Positions 25,905-34,010 of a stretch of 64,000 nt of DNA are shown here, in pieces. The DNA comes from JADKIH01 sp031367345 (GTDB lineage: Bacteria > Bacteroidota > Bacteroidia > AKYH767-A > 2013-40CM-41-45), in assembly GCA_031367345.1 (NCBI GenBank), contig JANLPR010000025.1:1-64000 (forward strand), read 5' to 3'. Every line of letters starts with the position of its first letter. Position 1 is the first letter of the stretch. The notes beneath the pieces were generated by a model, which saw only the letters and a list, made by a program, of their open reading frames with translations, did no database searches and was not told where the DNA came from. Made by a program: the position numbers and the translations under genes.

Positions 25905-26052
25905 AAAATCAAATTAGTGAGTGGTGATTGGTGAGTAGTGAGTGGGGTCAAAAATGGGTAAAGGGTCATTTTTTTTACTTACTAATCACTACTTACTACT
26001 CACTAAAAAAAGTCAAAGGTCATTTTTTTTACTTACTACTCACCACTCACTT
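25905..26052. repeat. ACTCACTAATCAC-type repeat cluster reaching into porQ
   Basis: Several copies of a ~27-base motif (such as ACTTACTAATCACTACTTAC and TTACTCACCACTCACTT) lie here in both orientations, joined by GGTCATTTTTTTTACTTACT blocks. The same motif occurs inside the repeat at 1-600. The last copy supplies the porQ stop codon (TGA, minus strand, 26047-26049). Confidence 0.85.
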
Positions 26053-27087
26053 AATAAATTCTGCAAGATTAGTAGAGATTGAAAAATGATCGGCACCGCC
26101 GGCTAGATGGTAGTTGCCGCGACCATAACTGATAATGAATTTACTTATTTTCATACTTACTCCAAAAGAAAATCCTGATAAGCCGGGACGTGTTGACACT
26201 TGTAATTCTTTTCGTCGTTGAAAGTTATAGGCTGCATTGACATGAAAATTTTTCGACAACAATATTTCACCGGCAAAAATAAAATGGCGAGATAATTTAT
26301 TAAAAAAATCGATCGATTTAATTTGGGCTACTCCTGTTATTGGATCTACATCGCCCAGATCATAGGAATCGACATACGATAAATCGAAGCGTTCTAAATG
26401 GCGATATGTGATATTAAATCGTAAAGGCGTATGTGATAATTTTTTGGAAAACGCGATTAATGCTTCTGCGGGAAGTGGTTCACTATTTCCGGGAAGATAA
26501 TTTTTTAATTGATGACCAACATTTTTAACTTGAATGGTAGCAGTAATATTTTTAATTGTATCTGCATAAGTAGCAGATAAATCGGCTGCAAGACCAAAAG
26601 AATTGTAGATATAGTAATCACTATAAAGTACTTTTAATTGAGCGCCGTAGCTGAAGTACTGATTTAGCTCCCGACCAATGGCCATATTTAAAGAGTAATC
26701 TGCCGCACGAAAGGTTCCAATAATATTTCCAAATTCATCTGTTTCTAAAAATTGTCCATAAGCAGCATAATTCATCGATGCTAAAAATGTTCCGATCTTT
26801 TCAATATCAAAAGCATAACCCACATTTCCAAACTTAATACCATCTACATAATTGACACCACTAAAACTTAACGACTTGCTCATTGTTTTATTAAGCAGCG
26901 AAGCCGATTGCATTCCACAATTAATATCATTGTCTTTTACAGAAATATAAGTTCCACCTAATGCAGCCACACGTGCAGAAGCCGGAATGTTTAGAAACTG
27001 ATAAACACTGTTACCTCCTATTTGAGAAAAAACTGTTTGAGAAAATAAAATAATAAGGAAAGTTGCTGTAGTCGTAAGTAGCTTCAT
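26047..27087 (-). CDS. porQ: Type IX secretion system protein PorQ
   Basis: About 346 residues: signal peptide MKLLTTTATFLIILFSQTVFSQ, then an outer-membrane beta-barrel of the PorV/PorQ type. Typical features are GGNSVYQFLNIPASARVAAL at the mature N-terminus, followed by GGTYISVKDND, and many alternating strand segments to the C-terminus. PorQ belongs to the T9SS attachment complex that links cleaved cargo to surface lipopolysaccharide with PorU, PorV and PorZ. The ATG at 27087 gives a clean signal peptide; an earlier in-frame codon is rejected. It precedes cmk and ispH on the same strand. The 3' end abuts the intergenic repeat, which encodes the last codon and stop. Confidence 0.88.
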   Translation of the reverse strand: MKLLTTTATFLIILFSQTVFSQIGGNSVYQFLNIPASARVAALGGTYISVKDNDINCGMQSASLLNKTMSKSLSFSGVNYVDGIKFGNVGYAFDIEKIGTFLASMNYAAYGQFLETDEFGNIIGTFRAADYSLNMAIGRELNQYFSYGAQLKVLYSDYYIYNSFGLAADLSATYADTIKNITATIQVKNVGHQLKNYLPGNSEPLPAEALIAFSKKLSHTPLRFNITYRHLERFDLSYVDSYDLGDVDPITGVAQIKSIDFFNKLSRHFIFAGEILLSKNFHVNAAYNFQRRKELQVSTRPGLSGFSFGVSMKISKFIISYGRGNYHLAGGADHFSISTNLAEFIK

Positions 27088-27296
27088 TGTATTGCAAAGA
27101 AAGGAATAAATGTCGAAACGCAAGAAGTTAACATATATTTTACAGAGGAAAATAAATGATTAGATAGTCTAACTGTTAACAAATTGCCATACTCGCATCC
27201 CGTAAATAACGGAAACCAATAAAAACCGATTTCTAGGATGGATGGTGAGTCATGAAATGATCGGCTTCACTCCTATTCCAACAGAAATTTTATAAC

Positions 27297-27304
27297 TATC
27301 TTTG
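27297..27304 (+). promoter_or_regulatory. Candidate -7 element of uvrA (TATCTTTG)
   Basis: TATCTTTG fits TAnnTTTG and lies 25 bases before the uvrA ATG. No TTTG is seen at the expected -33 spacing. Confidence 0.5.
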
Positions 27305-27328
27305 CGCACCAAAAAAATCGCCCATCCT

Positions 27329-30199
27329 ATGCAGGAAGAAATAGAGTTACTGGAAATATTCGGTGCTCGAGTACATAATTTAAAGAACATCGATCTTTCT
27401 TTTCCTCGAAACAAATTAATCGTAATTACCGGTTTGAGTGGAAGTGGAAAGTCGTCTTTGGCATTCGATACGATTTATGCAGAAGGACAAAGAAGATATC
27501 TTGAAAGTTTTTCTGCCTATGCGCGTCAGTTTTTAGGAAATATGGAGCGGCCCGATGTAGATAAAATCAACGGATTGAGTCCTGTTATTTCTATTGAACA
27601 AAAAACCACAAATTTAAATCCGCGCTCAACAGTAGGAACCATTACAGAGATCTACGACTTCATGCGTTTGCTTTTTGCAAGAGCATCTGAAGCTGTCTCC
27701 TATGTAACGGGAGAAAAAATGATTAAGTTAAGTGATGAACAGATTATTCAGTTAATCATAGAAAAATTTGATTCCAAAAAAATAACATTATTGGCACCGC
27801 TGGTTAGAGCGAGAAAAGGACATTACCGAGAACTGTTTGAGCAGTTATCACAGCAAGGATATTTAAGAGTGAGAACCGATGGTAAAATAGTTGAATTAAA
27901 AAAAGGACTTCAACTTGATCGTTATAAGACGCATGATATTGAGTTAGTGATAGACCGATTAGAAATTAATTCGACGGTATTGAATAGGTTGAATGAATCA
28001 ATGGCCTTAGCAATGAAATTGGGTAAAGGAACAGTTTTGATTCTTGAAAACGAGAAGGATCGCGAAAATTTCTTTTCACGGCATTTAATGTGTCCAACAA
28101 GTGGAGTATCGTACGACGAACCTCAACCAAATACCTTTTCATTTAATTCGCCATACGGAGCATGTAAAAGATGTAATGGCTTAGGAACGGTTTCGGAAAT
28201 AGACATTAAGAGTATAATACCTGATTTTTCAAAATCAATAAAAGATGGTGGAATTATTCCATTGGGTTCTCAAAAAGACACATGGATCTTTAAGCAATTA
28301 ATTGCTTTAGGAAGAAAATATAAATTCAACCTAACGATGCCCATTGAAGAGATTCCGGAAGAGTCGCTCAACGTAATTTTGTACGGATCAGATGACATGT
28401 TGAATCTTGCGAACGAAAGTTCAGGAGGTGCATATCATCAGCCTGCAACGTATGAAGGAATTGTAAATTTTATTATCAATCAGGATAACGAGCAAGCATC
28501 GCCATCAATGCGCCGATGGATACAAGGTTTTATGCAACATGTAGATTGTCCGGAATGTGAGGGCAACAGACTAAAGAAAGAAGCGCTTTATTTCAAGATC
28601 AATGATAAGAACATATCTGAATTGGCGAGTACCGACATTCATGTGTTAGGTAAATGGTTTGATGGATTAGAAAGTAAATTGAATGCTAAACAAAAAAAGA
28701 TTGCGACAGAAGTAATCAAAGAAATAAGAAAGCGAATAAAATTTTTACTTGATGTTGGTTTAGATTATTTGACATTGAATAGAAGTTCAAAGACATTGAG
28801 TGGAGGAGAATCGCAGCGTATTCGTTTAGCAACACAAATTGGATCGCAGCTTGTGGGAGTGTTGTACATTTTAGATGAGCCAAGTATCGGATTACATCAA
28901 CGCGACAATGTACGTTTAATAAAATCGTTACAAGATCTGAGAGACACGGGGAATACAGTTATAGTGGTAGAACATGACAAAGAAACCATTCTTGCTGCCG
29001 ATCATATTATAGATCTTGGTCCGGGAGCAGGAGTTCATGGAGGTGCAATAGTAGCGCAAGGCACTCCTGCCGAAATATTAAAGCAGCATAGTTTAACGAC
29101 AGATTATTTAAGTGGCAGAAAAGAAATTAGCACACCGGAAGTTTTTAGAAAAGGAAATGGAAAGAGTATCGAATTAAAAGGAGCTAAAGGACATAATTTA
29201 AAAAATGTAAGTGTAAAAATTCCATTAGGGAAACTGATATGTGTTACAGGCGTTTCAGGAAGCGGCAAATCATCATTGATCAATGAAACCTTGTATCCGA
29301 TCATGAACCAACATTTTTACAATTCAATTCAGAAGCCGTTACCTTATCAAGCTATCAAAGGATTGCAGCATATCGATAAAGTAATTGAGATCGATCAATC
29401 GCCAATTGGTAGAACGCCAAGATCTAATCCGGCAACCTATACAGGCGTATTTACAGACATCCGGAATCTGTTTTCACAATTACCCGAAGCAGCGATAAGA
29501 GGATATCAGCCGGGAAGATTTTCATTCAATGTAAAAGGAGGTAGATGTGAAACATGCCAAGGCGGAGGAATGCGAGTTATAGAAATGAATTTTTTACCTG
29601 ACGTATATGTTGAATGTGAAACATGCAGAGGCAAACGATACAACAGAGAAACGTTAGAGATACGATACAAGGGAAAGTCGATCAGCGACATTTTGAATAT
29701 GAGTATTGAAGAAGCAGTTACATTTTTTGTGAATATGCCACACATCTTGCATAAAATTCAAACATTAGCAGAAGTTGGATTAGGATATATTACGCTCGGA
29801 CAACAAAGTACAACACTGAGTGGAGGAGAAGCGCAACGAGTAAAACTAGCGAGTGAGCTTTCAAAGCGAGATACCGGAAATACATTTTATATACTTGACG
29901 AACCAACTACAGGTTTACATTTTGAAGATGTAAGGATATTGCTTGACGTATTAAACCGATTAGTAGATAAAGGCAACAGTGTGGTTGTGATAGAGCACAA
30001 TATGGATATGATAAAAGCAGCAGATCATATTATTGATATGGGACCGGAAGGTGGATTTAGAGGAGGTACAATTGTTTGTGAAGGAACACCAAGAGAAATA
30101 ATTACGAACAAAGAAAGCATTACAGCCGAATATCTCAAAAAAGAGATACCTACAGAAAAGAAGAAAAGCAACCTTACAAAAAAGGCGACGTTAAACTGA
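27329..30199 (+). CDS. uvrA: Excinuclease ABC subunit A
   Basis: Damage-recognition ATPase of nucleotide excision repair. About 956 residues. ABC module 1: Walker A ITGLSGSGKSSLAFDTIYAE near residue 32, signature TLSGGESQRIRLATQIGS, Walker B LYILDEPSIGLHQRD. Module 2: Walker A CVTGVSGSGKSSLINETLYP, signature TLSGGEAQRVKLASELS, Walker B FYILDEPTTGLHFED. The C-terminal zinc finger CETCQGGG...CETCRGKR is intact. In the first zinc module the leading pair is CPTS rather than CxxC, with CKRC intact. The ATG at 27329 is chosen over a TTG overlapping the promoter. The LOG-like gene follows after 26 bases. Confidence 0.98.
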   Translation: MQEEIELLEIFGARVHNLKNIDLSFPRNKLIVITGLSGSGKSSLAFDTIYAEGQRRYLESFSAYARQFLGNMERPDVDKINGLSPVISIEQKTTNLNPRSTVGTITEIYDFMRLLFARASEAVSYVTGEKMIKLSDEQIIQLIIEKFDSKKITLLAPLVRARKGHYRELFEQLSQQGYLRVRTDGKIVELKKGLQLDRYKTHDIELVIDRLEINSTVLNRLNESMALAMKLGKGTVLILENEKDRENFFSRHLMCPTSGVSYDEPQPNTFSFNSPYGACKRCNGLGTVSEIDIKSIIPDFSKSIKDGGIIPLGSQKDTWIFKQLIALGRKYKFNLTMPIEEIPEESLNVILYGSDDMLNLANESSGGAYHQPATYEGIVNFIINQDNEQASPSMRRWIQGFMQHVDCPECEGNRLKKEALYFKINDKNISELASTDIHVLGKWFDGLESKLNAKQKKIATEVIKEIRKRIKFLLDVGLDYLTLNRSSKTLSGGESQRIRLATQIGSQLVGVLYILDEPSIGLHQRDNVRLIKSLQDLRDTGNTVIVVEHDKETILAADHIIDLGPGAGVHGGAIVAQGTPAEILKQHSLTTDYLSGRKEISTPEVFRKGNGKSIELKGAKGHNLKNVSVKIPLGKLICVTGVSGSGKSSLINETLYPIMNQHFYNSIQKPLPYQAIKGLQHIDKVIEIDQSPIGRTPRSNPATYTGVFTDIRNLFSQLPEAAIRGYQPGRFSFNVKGGRCETCQGGGMRVIEMNFLPDVYVECETCRGKRYNRETLEIRYKGKSISDILNMSIEEAVTFFVNMPHILHKIQTLAEVGLGYITLGQQSTTLSGGEAQRVKLASELSKRDTGNTFYILDEPTTGLHFEDVRILLDVLNRLVDKGNSVVVIEHNMDMIKAADHIIDMGPEGGFRGGTIVCEGTPREIITNKESITAEYLKKEIPTEKKKSNLTKKATLN

Positions 30200-30225
30200 G
30201 CCTGAATTAATCTAAGAGAAAAGAA

Positions 30226-30945
30226 ATGATGAACGACATGAATTACGACGAGTTAAGAATAAGAAGAGCATTTTCAGATAAAGACTGGCAAGAAATAAAA
30301 GCACATGATACATGGCAGATTTTTAAGATCATGTCGGAATTTGTAGATGGCTTTGAAAAACTGAGTAAGATTGGTCCATGTGTATCTATTTTTGGATCGG
30401 CTAGAACAAAACCGGATTCAAAATATTATTTGTTGGCAGAAGAGATTGCCTTTAAATTGACAAAAGAGGGTTACGGAATTATTACCGGAGGAGGGCCCGG
30501 AATTATGGAAGCGGCTAACAAAGGCGCAAAAACTGCCGGCGGTAAATCGGTTGGATTAAACATTGAATTGCCTTTTGAGCAGAGTTCAAATCCATATATC
30601 GATCCGGATAAATTGATCACATTCGATTACTTTTTTGTACGGAAATTGATGTTCATTAAATATGCACAAGGGTTTGTGGTATGTCCCGGAGGTTTTGGAA
30701 CGATGGACGAATTATTTGAAGCGTTGACGTTGATTCAGACAAAAAAGATAGGGAAGTTTCCGATTGTACTAGCCGGAAAAGAGTATTGGGCAGGACTTTT
30801 TGACTGGATTAAAAACACATTGGTGGAAGAAAAAATGATTGATGAAAAAGACTTAGACCTTATGTTCCTCGCTGATGATGCGGATCACGCGGTGAAGCAC
30901 ATCAATGATTTTTACAGTCGTTATTTGTTGAAACCTAACTTTTAA
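30226..30945 (+). CDS. LOG-family (TIGR00730) protein
   Basis: 239-residue Rossmann-fold protein with the LOG motifs GIITGGGPGIMEAANKGAK near residue 85 and VVCPGGFGTMDELFEAL near 145. PGGxGT is the nucleotide-binding signature of cytokinin-activating LOG enzymes and bacterial nucleoside-5'-monophosphate nucleosidases. Likely activity is release of base from nucleotide monophosphates; the in vivo role is unproved. It starts 26 bases after uvrA and is probably co-transcribed. AAGAGAAAAG before the start is purine-rich but not a clear ribosome site. Confidence 0.88.
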   Translation: MMNDMNYDELRIRRAFSDKDWQEIKAHDTWQIFKIMSEFVDGFEKLSKIGPCVSIFGSARTKPDSKYYLLAEEIAFKLTKEGYGIITGGGPGIMEAANKGAKTAGGKSVGLNIELPFEQSSNPYIDPDKLITFDYFFVRKLMFIKYAQGFVVCPGGFGTMDELFEALTLIQTKKIGKFPIVLAGKEYWAGLFDWIKNTLVEEKMIDEKDLDLMFLADDADHAVKHINDFYSRYLLKPNF

Positions 30946-31051
30946 TAAATAAGTGGTTATCAACATTTGACAACTGATAACTACGTGCATTTTTGTTCCA
31001 AACTCAAACACAAATGGTGTAATTTAATGCCATATTGATGCTTGTGTATTT

Positions 31052-32275
31052 ATGATCAAAATCGTACTCCTACTCTGTTCGGCAATATCTATTTTTCTTG
31101 CATCACTGTTTATGACAGTTGATCATTCTATTTTTGTAGAGCAAATAGTTCCAACATCCGTAATGCCCGGAAGTGAATTTACTATTAGTTTAGTAATACA
31201 TAAAGGCAAACAAACGGGTTTTGCGCGGCTTCAACATTTTTTACCAAAAGGATTTACGGCAGAACCATTAGAAATTGCCAAAGCTCAGTTTATCAATGAC
31301 GAGGAGAGTGCAAAATTTATTTGGATAGCACTACCAATTGAAGAAGTCTTTACAGTATCATATAAAGTAAAAGTAGATAGTACGTTGAACGGACGTCAAG
31401 TAATTAATGGACTCTTTTACTATATTCAAGATGAGAAAACGCAAAAACTTGCGTTAGATCCAATAGAAATAACTATTGGATCGCCGGTAGCAATAGATAC
31501 GGATAAGCCGGCAGTTGAGAGAAAATTAATCAGCATCAATCCGAATAAAGGGGAGTTTAGAGTAGAGTTGCTATTTCATACAAACAGTGAAAAAACAGCA
31601 GCAAAATTTACTGATGAGATTCCGGTTGGATATATTGCAGAAGCTATAGAAAATTTTGGTGCGACATTTAGCTTCCACGATCAGAGGGCAGAGTTTAACT
31701 GGACAACCTTTCCTACAGAGAATACGTTTACCATAGCATATCGTGTTTATTCATCGACCGCAACGGCAGCTCCAAAGATCGACGGCATGTTGGTATATGG
31801 AGACAATTTGAATTTGACAGACGATGGATTGAACAAAGTAAAAGAAGGAGATGATACGCCTGATTCTATCATGGATGAATTGATAAAAAGTGAAAAGGAA
31901 GAGCGAGCAATTGCCGGAAAAGTAAAACAAGATTTGGAGAATAGCTCAGTCGAAGCATCTGAATCTACTTCACTTAATTTGCCTTCTCCACAAACGGGAA
32001 TCTACTACAAAGTTCAGATTTGTGCAACAAGAAAAAGTCCGTCGAGAGAAGGGAGTTTCTTTGAGAAAAAATATAATGTAACCGATCCTGTTCAATTGAC
32101 AGAACATGAAGGTTGGAAAAAATACATTATTGGAAATTGCAATTCAATAAAAGAAGCCAAAGCGTTAAAGCAAATTACACGTTTAAAAGTTAGCGATGCA
32201 TTTGTAGTTGCGTACAATAATGGAGAACGAGTTCCACTCTCTTCCACGCTGCATTCCAATAAACTGAATCAATAA
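31052..32275 (+). CDS. Envelope protein with two internal repeats and a C-terminal SPOR-like domain
   Basis: 407 residues with an N-terminal signal or anchor segment (MIKIVLLLCSAISIFLASLF). Two beta-rich units of about 110 residues follow (about 32-145 and 165-270), each with a phenylalanine/tryptophan then Pro-x-Glu-x-x-Phe-Thr pattern: FIWIALPIEEVFTVSYKV and FNWTTFPTENTFTIAYRV. The C-terminal part, YYKVQICATRK to DAFVVAYNNGERVPL, looks like the SPOR domains that bind denuded peptidoglycan. A periplasmic wall-associated role is inferred. It lies 14 bases before the barrel/EF-hand gene, a likely operon. Confidence 0.75.
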   Translation: MIKIVLLLCSAISIFLASLFMTVDHSIFVEQIVPTSVMPGSEFTISLVIHKGKQTGFARLQHFLPKGFTAEPLEIAKAQFINDEESAKFIWIALPIEEVFTVSYKVKVDSTLNGRQVINGLFYYIQDEKTQKLALDPIEITIGSPVAIDTDKPAVERKLISINPNKGEFRVELLFHTNSEKTAAKFTDEIPVGYIAEAIENFGATFSFHDQRAEFNWTTFPTENTFTIAYRVYSSTATAAPKIDGMLVYGDNLNLTDDGLNKVKEGDDTPDSIMDELIKSEKEERAIAGKVKQDLENSSVEASESTSLNLPSPQTGIYYKVQICATRKSPSREGSFFEKKYNVTDPVQLTEHEGWKKYIIGNCNSIKEAKALKQITRLKVSDAFVVAYNNGERVPLSSTLHSNKLNQ

Positions 32276-32289
32276 AAGAATAAAAAGAA

Positions 32290-33666
32290 ATGAATTTTAA
32301 AAATTTACACATCGCCATTTCATTGATCATCGTACTTCTTTGTGCAACTATTGTATTTGGACAAGAAGAAAAAGAGACGATGAAACTTCCTGTAATTACA
32401 TTAACGCAAGGAATCTTGAATTTTAATGGTGACATAGGATACAATCGACTGAATGAGCCACTGATTGCACATTCAGGTTTTGAGTTTGGAATACAGAATC
32501 ATACAGACGGTAGATTGACATTTGGATTATTTATTTTAGCAGGACAAATTACAGGCGAAGTTAGTTCGATCAATAGAAATCAAAATTTCAGAACGAGTAT
32601 ATTTAGTGAGTCGTTAAGAGCAAGATATGAATGGATAAGTCATACACGAGCAGATCAAATTTTGATACCGTATATAACAGCAGGAATAGAGTTTTTGACT
32701 TTTAATACAAAAGCCGACCTCTTAGATGCAAGTGGGAAATCGTATTTTTATTGGACAGATGGAACCGTTAGGAATGAAGCACAGACAGAAACCAATGGTT
32801 CTGCACCACAAACACATCGAGATTACAAATATGAAACAAATGTACGAGACGCTAATTTAGATGGCACTGGCAAATACAGTCAGACTTCGTTTGCTGTACC
32901 GATAGGCTTAGGCGTTCGATTTAAATTATCGCCAAAAACATCACTTGACTTTAGTTCAGTGTTACATAAAACCTTTACAGATTACATAGATGGAATAACA
33001 TCGAAAGGCAAAGGTGAAAGAGCGGGCAATGACAAGAATGATAATTATTTTTTCACTTCCGTTGGTTTCAAAATTGATTTGGGAACACCAAGGATTCGAA
33101 CAACAAAGAAAGATAAGTACAGACCAGATGTTACGGGAGTAAATTTCACCGAATTAACCAATGATGATGCCGATGGCGATGGAATTCCGGATGTAAAAGA
33201 TGATTCAAGTGCAACACCGAATGCAAATAAAGTAGATGAAAAAGGAAAACCGATAGATACCGACGACGATGGGATTCCGGATTACCGCGACAAAGAATTG
33301 AATAGCCAACCGTATGCTGTTGTTAATGAAGATGGGGAAACAATTACAGAAGAAATGGTAGAGGCACAATTCAGAAAAGATTCTTTGGCAGCATTACCGG
33401 CAGTAATTGAATACTTGAGAGCGTACGATAAGCTAGCAGAGCGAAAGCCGGATGTAGAGCAACGCTGGACAAGTCAGAAGGCAGCTGAGAATCCAAGAGA
33501 TCATACAGTTATTCCGGCAGTATATCGAAGATTAGATGCCGACCAAAATGGATACATAACGCCAAAAGAAATAAGCATAGCGATTGATGAATATATGTCG
33601 AAGAAATCGCCTTATAGTGTTCAACAGTTCTTTGATTTGATCGACTTTTTCTTTGTTCAGAAATAA
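32290..33666 (+). CDS. Outer-membrane barrel-like protein with calcium-binding repeats and EF-hand
   Basis: 458 residues: signal peptide MNFKNLHIAISLIIVLLCATIVFGQ, then about 270 residues of alternating strands typical of an outer-membrane beta-barrel ending FTSVGFKIDLGTPRIR. Residues 295-345 hold thrombospondin type 3-like acidic loops (DADGDGIPDVKDD, DTDDDGIPDYRDK). Near the C-terminus RRLDADQNGYITPKEISIAI matches an EF-hand calcium loop. Calcium binding is inferred from these loops. Acidic linkers of this kind often join a barrel to a periplasmic part. The partner is probably the SPOR-like protein just upstream. Confidence 0.78.
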   Translation: MNFKNLHIAISLIIVLLCATIVFGQEEKETMKLPVITLTQGILNFNGDIGYNRLNEPLIAHSGFEFGIQNHTDGRLTFGLFILAGQITGEVSSINRNQNFRTSIFSESLRARYEWISHTRADQILIPYITAGIEFLTFNTKADLLDASGKSYFYWTDGTVRNEAQTETNGSAPQTHRDYKYETNVRDANLDGTGKYSQTSFAVPIGLGVRFKLSPKTSLDFSSVLHKTFTDYIDGITSKGKGERAGNDKNDNYFFTSVGFKIDLGTPRIRTTKKDKYRPDVTGVNFTELTNDDADGDGIPDVKDDSSATPNANKVDEKGKPIDTDDDGIPDYRDKELNSQPYAVVNEDGETITEEMVEAQFRKDSLAALPAVIEYLRAYDKLAERKPDVEQRWTSQKAAENPRDHTVIPAVYRRLDADQNGYITPKEISIAIDEYMSKKSPYSVQQFFDLIDFFFVQK

Positions 33667-33691
33667 TAAAACTGTAATTTATTTAGTAAAA

Positions 33692-33721
33692 AACCGCCTC
33701 AAATCGAGGCGGTTTTTTTTT
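33692..33721 (+). terminator. Intrinsic terminator
   Basis: AACCGCCTC (33692-33700), loop AAATC, GAGGCGGTT (33706-33714) and a run of T. Closes the 31052-33666 pair. The 33722-34010 gap beyond it shows nothing clear. Confidence 0.92.
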
Positions 33722-34010
33722 GTTTGGTAGTTATTATGGCCAAGATTTTTTAAGCACATAGATAAAATCTGCGAGTGAAAATAAATAGTATAGAGAATGT
33801 TTTCAGGGTAGCTCCACTACACTATTTCCGTGAATGGAATCTCAATAATGAAATCGAAATGAGTAAAAATTAAAGAGTAAGAAAAAGCTACAACTTGTGT
33901 ATTTCAGTTAATTAAAATGTAAGGTTTGAAAAGGTATTAGAAGAACAGAAAAGTAGTTCTTAAGTAAAATAAACAACTTAAAATAACACAAAACACAAAT
34001 TTTACTTGAG

